Below are positions 17,845-27,304 of a DNA stretch of 64,000 nt, in pieces; the first letter of the stretch is position 1, and each line of letters starts with the position of its first letter. The stretch is from Treponema sp. J25 (GTDB lineage Bacteria > Spirochaetota > Spirochaetia > Treponematales > Breznakiellaceae). A model generated the notes under the pieces. The model saw nothing but the letters and a program-made list of their open reading frames with translations. It did not search any database and was not told the DNA's origin. The stretch spans positions 1 through 64,000 of the forward strand of contig NZ_PTQW01000021.1 of the NCBI RefSeq assembly GCF_004343725.1, in the 5' to 3' direction. Made by a program: the position numbers and the translations under genes.

Positions 17845-20301
17845 CTATACTCCCATACGATACCGACGAGCCAGATCTCCCCGAGTTTGCACGGTTGTCG
17901 GTCGATACCCCGGCAAGGGAAGAATCCGTTCATGAATGGTATCCACTATCCATTCCACCTGGGGGAAATAGAGGCTTTCCATTTCTGCCGCAGGGGTAAT
18001 CCAATTGCGGCTTCCGACCACCGCCACTGGCGCATCGAGGTAATCAAACGCCAGGGTTTGTACCATACTGGCCACGGTATGCAAGAAATTTCCCCGTTCC
18101 ACCGCATCGCTTGCCAGCAGAAGCCGCCCCGTTTTTTGCACCGACTCCACAAGAAGATCGTATTTTAAGGGATTGATAAACCGCAGGTCGATGACTTCCG
18201 CAGAAAGACCCCATCGTTCCTCCAGGAGCTTTGCTGCATCCAGGGCCCGATAGAGGGTAGCTCCCAGGGTCGCAATGGTAAGATCCTGACCTGGACGACG
18301 AACAATGGGTTCCCCTTCGGGAATCTCATAGTACCCTTCAGGGACACCACCAGGAACAAAGAGTTCTCCCATATCATAGAGCAACTGGCTTTCAAAGAAA
18401 ATCACCGGATCGGTTCCTCGCAGGGCCAGATTAAGCATTCCCTTGGCATCATAAGGGGTAGCAGGGAACATTACCTTGAGGCCGGGGATGTGGGCCACCA
18501 GGGCACTCCAGTCCTGGCTATGCTGGGCTCCGTACTTGTTCCCCACCGAAACCCGGACGACGAGGGGCATTTTCAAAAGACCCGCCGACATGGCCTGCCA
18601 TTTTGCGGCCTGGTTAAAAATTTCATCCCCCGCCCGGCCCATAAAGTCGCAATACATGAGTTCCACCACTGCTCGCCCACCCGACAGGGCATATCCTACA
18701 CCGGCACCGACAATGGCTCCTTCCGAAATGGGGCTATTAAAAAGACGATGATAGGGAAGAAGTTCAGTAAGGCCCCGATATACCGCAAAGGCGCCACCCC
18801 AATCACGGTTTTCCTCACCCCAGGCCGCCATGGTAGGATCCACTGAAAATCGATAGGCCAGGGCCTCAAAAAGGGCATCCCGATACTGGTATACCCTGTT
18901 CTTAGGGAGAGGTTTTCCCTCGGTATCGAGGGCATACCGAGCCCGACCTGCAATAGACTTTACTCGGGGATTTTCCTCAAGGGGCTGCAAGAGTTCCACT
19001 GGTCGCTCATCAAACCTTTCTACCTTTCCGTTAGAAAACATTACCGATTCAATAAACGTCCCGGTTGCCCGGGGACAGGCCGTATCATCTGCGGCGAGGG
19101 CCAATACTCGCCGGACCTTTTCCACAATAGCTCCCTGTATGCTGTCAAGTTCAGTCTGGCTTACCACACCGCCTTCTACCAGGTACTTTCCATACCAGGC
19201 AATAGAATCCGCCTCTTGCCAGAGCTTAATTTCCTCGGCAGTCCGGTAACTCGATGCATCCGAGGGGGAATGTCCCGAAATCCGGTAGGTAAGGGTATCC
19301 AGGAGAACCGGTCCTTTGCCAGCAAGCAGAATTTCCTTTTTTCGTTTAATCGCATCGGCTACGGCGAGGGGGTTATACCCATCGACCCGTTCACTGTGCA
19401 TGTTTTCGGGATTTACCCCCGCGCCTACCCGGGCCAGGACCTGGTAGCCCATGGTTTCTCCCATGGTCTGGCCACCCATACCGTAAAAGTTATTGAAGAA
19501 ATTAAAGAGAATAGGCGGGGACCCACCTATTTCCTTTGGCCAGAGGGTCCGATACTGATCCATCGAAGCCAACATCATGGCTTCCCATACGGGGCCACAG
19601 CCCATCGATGCATCTCCAATGTTGGCAATAACAATTCCCGGTTTCCGGTTTATCCGTTTGTACAGGGCCGCGCCGGTGGCGATGTCCGCAGAACCTCCCA
19701 CAATGGCGTTATTAGGCATGGAACCAAAGGGAGTAAAAAAGGCATGCATAGAGCCCCCAAGGCCGCGATTAAAACCAGCCTTTCGGGCGAATATCTCAGC
19801 CAGGGTGCCAAAAAGCACAAAATTTTCTGCCAGGTCCCGGATATTCGTATATGGTATCCGTTCGGCATAGGAAAGGGTTTCTCCACCAAGGTACTGTTTC
19901 ATTATCTTTTCGAGCTGGCGTTCTTCAATCTTTCGAAGAGCTGAATAACACTTGGCAAGGATTTCCCCATGACTGCGATGGCTCCCAAAAATAAAATCCT
20001 CTGGGCCCAGATGCACACACTGACCAACAGCGGCGGCTTCTTGTCCTATTGAAAGATGGGCCGGGCCCTTATGGGTATACGATATTCCCTCCCAGGAACC
20101 GGTAGTCTTTATGGCATTCAACATGCTTTCAAAGGTACGAATGGTCACCATATCGTACCAGATGTGAATAAGCCCTTCCTTGCCATACTCTTTCAATTCC
20201 CTTGAGAGATCGCTCGTATAAGAATTAAGAGGGATCGATTCGATTTTTAAAGTACCCTTTTTTCGTACCTCTTTGGGATCTATCACTATGGATTTTGGCA
20301 T
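17845..20301 (-). CDS. thiamine-dependent 2-oxoacid/acyloin dehydrogenase E1, alpha and beta fused
   Basis: The start is the ATG at 20301, six bases after AGGAGG; an ATG at 20307 abuts that site. The product has 818 residues. Residues about 40-400 are the alpha part, with TPP/magnesium motif [11 protein letters not shown] at 228-238 completed by NFFNNFYG near 267-273, and phosphorylation-loop-like [13 protein letters not shown]. Residues about 470-818 are the beta part ([63 protein letters not shown]). Fused E1 chains occur in some pyruvate, branched-chain and acetoin-type complexes. With the E2 and E3 genes just upstream it forms a complete complex that would give acyl-CoA, CO2 or an aldehyde, and NADH. 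Substrate unknown. Confidence 0.88.
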   Translation of the reverse strand: MPKSIVIDPKEVRKKGTLKIESIPLNSYTSDLSRELKEYGKEGLIHIWYDMVTIRTFESMLNAIKTTGSWEGISYTHKGPAHLSIGQEAAAVGQCVHLGPEDFIFGSHRSHGEILAKCYSALRKIEERQLEKIMKQYLGGETLSYAERIPYTNIRDLAENFVLFGTLAEIFARKAGFNRGLGGSMHAFFTPFGSMPNNAIVGGSADIATGAALYKRINRKPGIVIANIGDASMGCGPVWEAMMLASMDQYRTLWPKEIGGSPPILFNFFNNFYGMGGQTMGETMGYQVLARVGAGVNPENMHSERVDGYNPLAVADAIKRKKEILLAGKGPVLLDTLTYRISGHSPSDASSYRTAEEIKLWQEADSIAWYGKYLVEGGVVSQTELDSIQGAIVEKVRRVLALAADDTACPRATGTFIESVMFSNGKVERFDERPVELLQPLEENPRVKSIAGRARYALDTEGKPLPKNRVYQYRDALFEALAYRFSVDPTMAAWGEENRDWGGAFAVYRGLTELLPYHRLFNSPISEGAIVGAGVGYALSGGRAVVELMYCDFMGRAGDEIFNQAAKWQAMSAGLLKMPLVVRVSVGNKYGAQHSQDWSALVAHIPGLKVMFPATPYDAKGMLNLALRGTDPVIFFESQLLYDMGELFVPGGVPEGYYEIPEGEPIVRRPGQDLTIATLGATLYRALDAAKLLEERWGLSAEVIDLRFINPLKYDLLVESVQKTGRLLLASDAVERGNFLHTVASMVQTLAFDYLDAPVAVVGSRNWITPAAEMESLYFPQVEWIVDTIHERILPLPGYRPTTVQTRGDLARRYRMGV

Positions 20302-20318
20302 AAACATCCTCCTATTTT

Positions 20319-21728
20319 TTATTCAAAGGCCCACACCGCATCTCGCAGCACCTCTGAAACTGTGGGGTGAGGAAAAATTAATTCCCGGACATCCTGAATA
20401 CGGAGTTCCTGTTCAAGGATGAGGGCGGCCCCCCAGATAATTTCCGACGCATAGGGACCCACCAGGTGAATTCCCAGGATACGGCCTTTATGGGGGTCCG
20501 CCAGAACTTTGCAAGTGCCGGGGATTCCAAAGCCATTTTCTGCCACAAAGCGACCCGAAACCTTGAGGGGCACCGTTACCTTTTTGTAAGGGATCCCCTG
20601 CCGTTGGGCATCCTGTTCAGTAAGGCCAACCCCTGCCGCTTCGTTTATTCCATATACCACCCAGGGGATGGCCCCCCACCGCATACGGAACGTTCCCCGC
20701 CGAGGGGAGGCCCCCTCAAGATAGGTCAGGATATCCTGGGATGCCACATCGGCCATCCTGTAGGCTCCGTGGGCAAGCAGGCTCCTCCCCGTCACGTCCC
20801 CCGCCGCCCAGATACCCGGTATATTGGTGCGCATCCATTCATCCACCACAACTCCCTGGGGACCTACGTCAAGGCCAACCGTTTCAGCTCCCCATCCCTG
20901 GGTTTGGGCACGGCGTCCTACTGCCATAAGGATTCGGTCTGCGGTGAGCTGTTCGCTCTTTCCTTCCCGATTCGTATACGCAAGCGTATTCCCTTCAATT
21001 TTCTCCACCCTAAAACCGAGACGAAAATCCACTCCCTTAAGGGATTTTCGAAGCAGGGGCGCCAATTCTCGATCCATAAAGGGGAGAATCTCATCGGTCA
21101 TTTCAATTACCGTGACAGGCACCCCGAGGGCTGAGAAGAGACCAGCAAACTCAACCCCGATGACTCCCCCTCCCACTACTACTAAGCTCTGGGGAGGATC
21201 CCTACTATCTAAAAGCCCCGTAGAATCCACAACGGCGGGGTTATTCTGGATCCCGGGAATAGGGGGTATTATTGGTACTGAACCGGTACACACGAGCACC
21301 GCGAGGGCGCTGTATTCTTCTCCGGCCTTTTCCCCCTGGCTAATCTGGACACGGGCAGGCTCCGTTCCTCGAGGTGGAGATATCAACCTACCCCACCCTT
21401 CTATCACGGCGACACCAGACCGTTTCATCTGGAAGGCAATCCCTTCCCGGAGCTTTGTCACCACCTCTTCTTTCCAGCCCTGCATGGTCTCCCAATCATA
21501 GCGAAGCCCTTCCACGGTTACGCCAAAGGATCCCGCATCTCGGCTATGGAAGTAGAGCTTTGCACTATGGAGGAGCGTCTTGGTGGGGATACACCCCACA
21601 TTAAGACAGGTGCCCCCTAAAAACTGAGGTTCTATCAACAATACCTTACGATGGTGGCTCCCTAGGCGCTCTGCCGCCTGATAACCCGCCGGGCCACCCC
21701 CCAGGATAATCACATCAAAGGCTGACAT
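20319..21728 (-). CDS. lpdA: dihydrolipoyl dehydrogenase (E3)
   Basis: FAD-dependent disulfide oxidoreductase, 469 residues, which reoxidises the lipoyl group of E2 with NAD. It shows the FAD loop [16 protein letters not shown], the redox disulfide [13 protein letters not shown], the NAD loop [19 protein letters not shown], the second FAD motif [15 protein letters not shown] and the C-terminal catalytic base region [10 protein letters not shown]. It lies between the E2 gene (90 bases upstream) and E1 (17 bases downstream), so this copy is dedicated to the complex encoded here. Confidence 0.94.
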   Translation of the reverse strand: MSAFDVIILGGGPAGYQAAERLGSHHRKVLLIEPQFLGGTCLNVGCIPTKTLLHSAKLYFHSRDAGSFGVTVEGLRYDWETMQGWKEEVVTKLREGIAFQMKRSGVAVIEGWGRLISPPRGTEPARVQISQGEKAGEEYSALAVLVCTGSVPIIPPIPGIQNNPAVVDSTGLLDSRDPPQSLVVVGGGVIGVEFAGLFSALGVPVTVIEMTDEILPFMDRELAPLLRKSLKGVDFRLGFRVEKIEGNTLAYTNREGKSEQLTADRILMAVGRRAQTQGWGAETVGLDVGPQGVVVDEWMRTNIPGIWAAGDVTGRSLLAHGAYRMADVASQDILTYLEGASPRRGTFRMRWGAIPWVVYGINEAAGVGLTEQDAQRQGIPYKKVTVPLKVSGRFVAENGFGIPGTCKVLADPHKGRILGIHLVGPYASEIIWGAALILEQELRIQDVRELIFPHPTVSEVLRDAVWAFE

Positions 21729-21818
21729 GGTTTTTCCCTTTCCTTATTATGCTCTTTCATGATCTACACCTCATCTTTTTCCTTCCCCTAACAGTCAGAA
21801 GGCCTCCTTGCTTCCCCA

Positions 21819-23363
21819 TCAAAGGGCCATCCAGAGATCAAACTGTTCTACCGCCTGGACCAGGGCCTGCAAGAACCGGGCAGCCGGGGCCCCATCTACG
21901 ACCTGGTGATTAATGGTAAGACTAAAGCCTATGTGAGGTTCCAACACGAGGTTCCCCTCAGGCCCCTGGATAGGCCGCGGTTCTATGGAACATACACCGA
22001 GGATAGCTACCTCTGGCACATTAAGTACCGGTGTAAAGCTTGTTACGCCGAGGGCCCCCAGATTAGTGACCGTAAATGTAGAACCCGTGAGGTCATCCGG
22101 CGAAATGGTTCCATCGAGACAGGCCTGGGCAAGGAGTTTTGCCTTCCGAGAAATTTCTACTAACGAACAGCGATTGGCATAACGAATCACCGGTACCATG
22201 AGCCCTCGGGGGGTATCCACCGCCATTCCCAGGTGCACATCCTGGTAGGTAATAAGCTGTTCATCCACCTTATGGGCATTCATGTATGAATAGTGAAGAA
22301 GCACCCGGGACACTAAGAAAAGAATCATATCGTTGATGGTAATATTCCTGAGGCCCAGTGTTTCTGCACTCTCTTTAAATTCCTGTCGCAGAGCAAGGAT
22401 CTTCTGAGCGGATCCATGACTATGAAGGGTAAATTGGGCGGTAGTAGCCAGGGATTGCCACATCCGTTCTGCGATAACCTTCCGAATACCCTTGATAGGG
22501 GTAACGATGGGCCCCTCTGTACCAGATGTTGGGGTCTCTTTTTCTTCCTGTGAAGTAAGAACCCCTTTCTGGCTTACCCCAGGCGGGAAAGAGCGATCCT
22601 TCTCTTTTCCTTCTGGAAATACAAAAGAACGAAGATCTTCTTCCCGGATCCGACCTCCAATTCCAGTTCCTTCAGTCGGAAGGGATGTAAATTCTTGAGA
22701 TTTTCCAGAAACATCATTTCCGTAACCAGCCTGAGGCGGCCCGGAATTCCTACTTTCTATCAGAGTTGCCCGGGCTGCGGTGGTAAGGGGCGGTCGTTTT
22801 TCAAGATAGGCCTCTACATCCCGTTCGATAATTCTTCCCTCAGGGCCGCTACCCGAAAGGTGGTAAAGGGGCACCGCTTCTTTTTCCGCCCGTTTCCGAG
22901 CCCGTGGCGAAGCAGGTACATGGTCCGCGGGGGGTGAGGATGGGGGTTTCATTTCCTGAGAGGGGGCTTCAACCGAAATGGGGCCTTTTACTTGTCCGGA
23001 AGGTACCCCACCTGGAGATGTGGACAACGGGCCCAGGTTTTTCTCCTCCTGTCCCCTAGCGGAGAGTGAGCCCCTCGCATCCTCTTTGTGCTCTTTCTGG
23101 CCGAGGGCCGTTTCCCAGGCTTCTCCCGCTTCGCCAATAACCGCAATAGGCTGTAATACCGGAACATCTTCTCCCTCGGGATATAACAACTTCAGAACCA
23201 CCCCTGCCACACCGGCAGGCACCTCAAAGGTGGCCTTATCGGTTTCCACATCACACAGAGGAGTTTCTGGTTGTACCAAATCTCCTTCCTTAACATGCCA
23301 GGCCACAATAATGCATGATTCTACCGTGTTTCCCTGCTTTGGCATTACCACCACCTGGGCCAT
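21819..23363 (-). CDS. dihydrolipoyl acyltransferase (E2) with two subunit-binding domains
   Basis: The start is the ATG at 23363 behind AAGGAGG; the product is 514 residues. Domains in order: a lipoyl domain (1-80, lipoylated Lys in VETDKATFEV), a Pro/Gly/Ser linker, a peripheral subunit-binding domain (ASPRARKRAEKE to SGSGPEGRIIERDVEAYL, about 130-170), a second apparent subunit-binding domain (LTTAARATLIES to GTGIGGRIREEDLRSF) split by about 25 extra residues, another linker, and a catalytic domain (about 285-514) with NITINDMILFL and the active-site INHQVVDGAPAARFL. The HxxxDG motif is intact. It is the second gene of the DeoR-led operon, just before E3. The acyl group transferred cannot be told from sequence. 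Confidence 0.88.
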   Translation of the reverse strand: MAQVVVMPKQGNTVESCIIVAWHVKEGDLVQPETPLCDVETDKATFEVPAGVAGVVLKLLYPEGEDVPVLQPIAVIGEAGEAWETALGQKEHKEDARGSLSARGQEEKNLGPLSTSPGGVPSGQVKGPISVEAPSQEMKPPSSPPADHVPASPRARKRAEKEAVPLYHLSGSGPEGRIIERDVEAYLEKRPPLTTAARATLIESRNSGPPQAGYGNDVSGKSQEFTSLPTEGTGIGGRIREEDLRSFVFPEGKEKDRSFPPGVSQKGVLTSQEEKETPTSGTEGPIVTPIKGIRKVIAERMWQSLATTAQFTLHSHGSAQKILALRQEFKESAETLGLRNITINDMILFLVSRVLLHYSYMNAHKVDEQLITYQDVHLGMAVDTPRGLMVPVIRYANRCSLVEISRKAKLLAQACLDGTISPDDLTGSTFTVTNLGALGVTSFTPVLNVPEVAILGVCSIEPRPIQGPEGNLVLEPHIGFSLTINHQVVDGAPAARFLQALVQAVEQFDLWMAL

Positions 23364-23409
23364 ACCGTACACCTCCTTGTGGTTCGGAATTTTTCCCTTT
23401 CCGAACCCT

Positions 23410-24186
23410 TCATACCAGTTTCAGATTAACCGCCGCTTCCTGAAGTTCCGCTACCGCCGCCTCTGGAAGGGCCGAATCGGTAATGATCAGGGCCACCGCT
23501 GAAAGAGGAAGGACCGACACGAAACCAACCTTTCCATATTTACTTGAATCAGCCACGAGGATTGTTTGTTCCGCATGACGCTTCATGGCTTTTACGATTT
23601 CCGCTCCTTCAATAAGATGGGTAGTCATTCCCCGGCCCAGGCTAAAACCATCGGTACCTACAAAGGCAAGACGCACATTAAGCTGACCAATCGTCTCAAG
23701 CGCCAGGGGACCCACCAGCGATTCGGTGGGTCTGCGAAATTCTCCCCCCGTCATAGTAACTTGCAACGCCGGATTCATACGGGCATAGGAAAACGCCAGG
23801 GTAGAATTGGTCACGATATGGACATCCCGTTTCCCTATTAAATAGCGGGTAATAAGCGCCGTCGTGGTTCCTGCTTCTATCATTACCACATCCCCATCTC
23901 GAATGAGCTCTGCTGCAGCCCGGGCAATCCGATGCTTTTCTTCTATATGCTGTTGTTGTCGTTCCAGAATATCCTTGTGATAGGCGGGAACCGCTCCCCC
24001 TCGGGTCCGGATGAGCCAGCCCTTTTCTTCCAGCCCCCGCAGGATAGTCCGGATACTAACCTCCGAGAGATCCCATTCCTGAGCAAGCTCGCTTACCTGG
24101 AGGGACCCTTCCCGGGCAAGTCGTTCAAGGATAAGTCGCTCCCGATCCTGAAGTTCATCAATCATAACGCCAAAACCTTTCGTCAT
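23410..24186 (-). CDS. DeoR-family transcriptional repressor
   Basis: Cytoplasmic regulator, up to 258 residues. The N-terminal winged helix (RERLILERLAREGSLQVSELAQEWDLSEVSIRTILRGLEEKG) is followed by GAVPAYHK and a DeoR sensor domain with the sugar-phosphate-binding signatures IEAGTTTALITRYL, VTNSTLAF, GTDGFS and LVADSSKYGK. The ATG at 24165, with AAAGG ten bases before it, is an alternative start. It heads the operon that continues with E2, E3 and E1, and its promoter carries three phased direct repeats, so it probably represses itself and the operon. It should be relieved by a sugar phosphate, as in RhaR of rhizobia, GlpR or FruR. Confidence 0.88.
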   Translation of the reverse strand: MTKGFGVMIDELQDRERLILERLAREGSLQVSELAQEWDLSEVSIRTILRGLEEKGWLIRTRGGAVPAYHKDILERQQQHIEEKHRIARAAAELIRDGDVVMIEAGTTTALITRYLIGKRDVHIVTNSTLAFSYARMNPALQVTMTGGEFRRPTESLVGPLALETIGQLNVRLAFVGTDGFSLGRGMTTHLIEGAEIVKAMKRHAEQTILVADSSKYGKVGFVSVLPLSAVALIITDSALPEAAVAELQEAAVNLKLV

Positions 24187-24245
24187 AGTTTCATATTACT
24201 TTCATTACACTTTCATATTATACATCATAATACGAGAAATGCAAG
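24187..24245 (-). promoter_or_regulatory. promoter and triple direct-repeat operator of the DeoR-led operon
   Basis: On the minus strand a perfect TATAAT lies at 24222-24217, with a weak TTGCAT 16 bases upstream. On the plus strand TTTCATATTA (24189-24198), TTTCATTA (24200-24207) and TTTCATATTA (24211-24220) begin at exactly 11-base steps, overlapping the -10 and the transcription start. DeoR repressors are known to bind phased direct repeats, so this is a likely autoregulatory operator. Confidence 0.65.
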
Positions 24246-24328
24246 CAGAAAATAAGTAAATCAACAGTCTTTTTGAAAAAAACAAAGGGGAAAGAAATTT
24301 AGAGGGGGCTTTTTTAAACACCGGTTAC

Positions 24329-24360
24329 CGAGGCTAGTATTTTTCAAACAGCAAGCCTCG
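24329..24360 (-). terminator. possible terminator after the sugar-binding sensor gene
   Basis: CGAGGCT at 24329-24335 is inverted at 24354-24360 with an 18-base loop, just after the stop codon at 24368. The sequence beyond on the minus strand is not U-rich for about 14 bases, so this is weak as an intrinsic terminator. Confidence 0.3.
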
Positions 24361-24367
24361 CATCGCT

Positions 24368-25354
24368 TTACTTCACAAAAGGAAACAGAAGCTTTTGGTG
24401 CTCTGGATAATACATATTTTCAGGAGTAATCAACACTGAACCAGTGTCGGTAAAAGAGGGAAAGGTTTTTCCCCTCAGGACATCCGCTGCTATTTGGACA
24501 GAAAGGTATCCCATCGAAAAGGGCCGCTGGATTACGGTGGCATTCAAGACTCCCTCTTCGAGGAATTGAACCTCCACAAGGGAATTATCAAAACCATAGA
24601 GTTGCACCACACCTTTTTTCCCCAGATCCCGGATGGCCCGGGCACACCCGATTACCGAGACCTCATTCATCGCAAGGAGTGCCCTTAAGCGAGGATGCTG
24701 ATTCATCAATGAACGGGCGATGGTATAGGCATTTTCCTCAAAATTGTCGGTAAAATAGGTACCAATAATAGTAAAGCGAGGATCCTTTTCAAGGATACTA
24801 CGAACCCCCTGTTCTCGTTCTATAGCTGTAGTGGCTCCAGGGATGTGATTTACAATAGCTACCATACTCCCTGGCGGGATATGTTGCTGGGCATAGCGAG
24901 CAAGTTCCCGGGCCGCTTCCACATTGTTGGTTGCCACAAATGTCCTGGGTAGCGGACTTTTTACCCCCGAGTCGAGGGTAATTACCGGAATTCTTTGGCT
25001 ATGAGCCTTTTCTACCAGAGGAACAAGCCGATCTCTATCTGTGGCCGCCAGAATAATTACTGATGGCTTTTGTTGAATTACTGCCTCCATAATACGGATT
25101 TGACTTTCGATGTCACTTTCGTCGGGAGGACCTACAATTTCAAGACCTATTCCTAATTCATTCGCCGCCATTCGCATGGCCGTTTTAACTACTTCCCAGA
25201 ATTCCATATTTGTATCGATGGTTTTTAAAACCGCCACAACTCGTATTTCTTTTTGTGGAAAAGGGGTTCGAGTAAAATACAGGATGATAAAAATCCCCGT
25301 AAAAAGAAGAAAAAGAAGTATCGCCGGTACAATAAAAACCGTACGTCGTTTCAT
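24368..25354 (-). CDS. membrane-anchored periplasmic sugar-binding protein of a three-component sensor
   Basis: Type I periplasmic-binding-protein fold, 328 residues. An uncleaved-looking N-terminal anchor (hydrophobic residues about 8-28, VPAILLFLLFTGIFIILYF) has no clear signal-peptidase site. The body has VVAVLKTIDTNMEFWEVV, IQQKPSVIILAATDRDRLV, VITLDSGV, LLAMNEVSVIGCARAI and LYGFDN. No transporter permease or ATPase lies beside it; instead it directly follows a YesM-type kinase (9-base gap). That arrangement matches the XylFII-LytS-YesN type of system, in which a membrane-tethered binding protein presents sugar to the kinase. Sugar unknown. Confidence 0.85.
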   Translation of the reverse strand: MKRRTVFIVPAILLFLLFTGIFIILYFTRTPFPQKEIRVVAVLKTIDTNMEFWEVVKTAMRMAANELGIGLEIVGPPDESDIESQIRIMEAVIQQKPSVIILAATDRDRLVPLVEKAHSQRIPVITLDSGVKSPLPRTFVATNNVEAARELARYAQQHIPPGSMVAIVNHIPGATTAIEREQGVRSILEKDPRFTIIGTYFTDNFEENAYTIARSLMNQHPRLRALLAMNEVSVIGCARAIRDLGKKGVVQLYGFDNSLVEVQFLEEGVLNATVIQRPFSMGYLSVQIAADVLRGKTFPSFTDTGSVLITPENMYYPEHQKLLFPFVK

Positions 25355-25363
25355 ACTTTTCCC

Positions 25364-27304
25364 CTATTCTTCTATATCTTCTAAAATCGCCGGCAGGTCG
25401 ATGTAGACAGTTGTTCCTTTACCTTCCTGGCTTTCATAGCGTAAACCATAGGCTGGACCAAAATACAACTTGATTCGTTCATCCACATTAAGAACCCCCA
25501 GTCCATGATGCGAAGTCCCGCTATGAGAATTATCTGCTATTTTTAAAGGAATTCCAAAGGATGTCCCTCCCTTTCTAGACAGGCCTCCCTCCCCAGAAAA
25601 GGACGCACCAGATTCTCCTTCAGAAAACCCACCGGCTTCAGATTCAGAGGGAAGACCTTCATTTTTTACCCTTCCCAGTCGTTTTCGCAATCTTTGAAGC
25701 GTCTCATCATCCATGCCAACCCCATCATCCTGAACAAAAAGCTCTATCCGGTCTCTACTTCCCTCAGGTTCATGGATCAAACAACCACCAATTACCACAA
25801 GTCCTGGGCCTCCTTTGTTTTTGATGCCATGATAAATAGCATTTTCTACCAACGGCTGGAGGATAATTTTTACCGTTCGATATTCTATAAGAAGGTCCGG
25901 TATTTCTATTCGATAATCGAGTCGGTCCCGATAACGGATCTTCTGAATAGTAAGATAATTACGGACATGTTCCACTTCCGAGCCAATAGTCACAATCTCC
26001 CGACCCTTACTAATACTGAGCCGAAAGAGCTTTGCCAGGGCTGCACTCATTTCTACCACTTCGGTCTGTTTTCCTCCTTCGGCCATCCAAATAATAGAAT
26101 CCAATGTATTGTACAAAAAGTGGGGATTTATTTGCATTTGAAGGGCCTTTAACTCGCTTTTTCGTTTTGCTTCCTGTTGTTCCTTAATTCGATAGAGAAG
26201 TTTTTCGATTTCTTCTACCATCAGATTAAAATCCCGGGCCAGTTCCCCTATTTCATTATTCGCCCGAATATTTGACCGAATATGGAAATTCCCCTGTTCC
26301 ACAAGACGCATCGAATTCCGCAGTCGCTTTATGGGACGAGAAATTTGTTGGGCTACAACAATAGAAAGAAGTATCGAAATCGAGAAAAAAGCCACCCCCC
26401 ACAATGCATAGGTCCGTCGAATGTGCTCCTGATTTTCCACTAATTCATCTTTATAGTTAACCCCCACCACTTTCCAATCCACATTCTGGAGGTTTTGAAC
26501 ACTATACAGAACTTTCATGTCGGGAATATCGGCGATAAAATAATCACTTTTTGTTTCAAGAATTTGAGGGATATTCTCTTTTTTTAAACCACTATAAATA
26601 AGCTGTTGCTGGGGATGGTATACTAATTCCCCCTTTCCATCAATAATAAATACATACCCCCGTTTCCCAAGCCGGACAGAGCTACAGATCCGCTGGATAA
26701 GATCATAATTCAGATCCACCAGCAAGATACCAAGAGTAGAGGCGTCCTGTTCTGAAACAATACAACGGGATAAAGATATCACCCACCGATATTGATTTTT
26801 AAGGATGTTCTGGACGTGGGAAGAGGAAATATGACTTTCTCCCGGCCTTTGCATAGCCGAGACAAACCAGTTTTCCCGCCTTGGATCCCGATGAGGATTT
26901 ACTTCGAGCCGCTCATCATGAAAAAGAGGTTTGCCCTGCATATCAAAAAGAGCGACTAAACTTATATCTTTCCGGCTGCGGATAATAGTTTCCAACACTT
27001 CCCGGGCCCGTTGACGAGAAAAAAAACGACTTTCCTCTGTAGCAGAAAGATATCCCTGAATATCCTGATTTCCCTGGATAAAGGAAGAAATACTCTTCAT
27101 GTAATCGATATACATGTCCACATTCTGGGCAATCTGACGAATCAATTGGCGAGTATAGGTCCGGGAAGAAAGTCGGGCCGCTTCCTCTGTAAAAGCATAT
27201 GAAAGTAAAATAGCAGCCACGATGATAGAGACCGATACCACCGAAAAAGCCAGGGCCATGGTTACTTGAATACTATGAGAATGGGATGCTGCTCGTTCAC
27301 TCAT
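25364..27304 (-). CDS. sensor histidine kinase, YesM type, with dCache sensor and inserted ATP lid
   Basis: The start is the ATG at 27304 (AGGAAG site), overlapping the response-regulator stop by 8 bases; the product is 646 residues. Two membrane segments (about 15-38 and 290-312) enclose a Cache-type sensor (SLVALFDMQGKPLF, REENWFVSAM-like block, GYVFIIDGKGELVYHP). A HAMP linker (RPIKRLRNSMRLVEQGNFH) follows, then the phospho-acceptor block LQMQINPHFLYNTLDSIIWM and a HATPase with LQPLVENAIYHGIKNKG and DDGVGMD. Between that G1 box and the G2 box HHGLGVLNV lies a Gly/Ser-rich insertion of about 60 residues, far longer than the usual lid of YesM kinases. It probably acts with the regulator before it and the binding protein after it. 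Confidence 0.88.
   Translation of the reverse strand: MSERAASHSHSIQVTMALAFSVVSVSIIVAAILLSYAFTEEAARLSSRTYTRQLIRQIAQNVDMYIDYMKSISSFIQGNQDIQGYLSATEESRFFSRQRAREVLETIIRSRKDISLVALFDMQGKPLFHDERLEVNPHRDPRRENWFVSAMQRPGESHISSSHVQNILKNQYRWVISLSRCIVSEQDASTLGILLVDLNYDLIQRICSSVRLGKRGYVFIIDGKGELVYHPQQQLIYSGLKKENIPQILETKSDYFIADIPDMKVLYSVQNLQNVDWKVVGVNYKDELVENQEHIRRTYALWGVAFFSISILLSIVVAQQISRPIKRLRNSMRLVEQGNFHIRSNIRANNEIGELARDFNLMVEEIEKLLYRIKEQQEAKRKSELKALQMQINPHFLYNTLDSIIWMAEGGKQTEVVEMSAALAKLFRLSISKGREIVTIGSEVEHVRNYLTIQKIRYRDRLDYRIEIPDLLIEYRTVKIILQPLVENAIYHGIKNKGGPGLVVIGGCLIHEPEGSRDRIELFVQDDGVGMDDETLQRLRKRLGRVKNEGLPSESEAGGFSEGESGASFSGEGGLSRKGGTSFGIPLKIADNSHSGTSHHGLGVLNVDERIKLYFGPAYGLRYESQEGKGTTVYIDLPAILEDIEE

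Noticed and set aside
20466-21501. Plus-strand frames of 222 and 225 codons opposite the E3 gene
   Set aside because: They are antisense to an intact dihydrolipoyl dehydrogenase with all motifs; the products show no family features.
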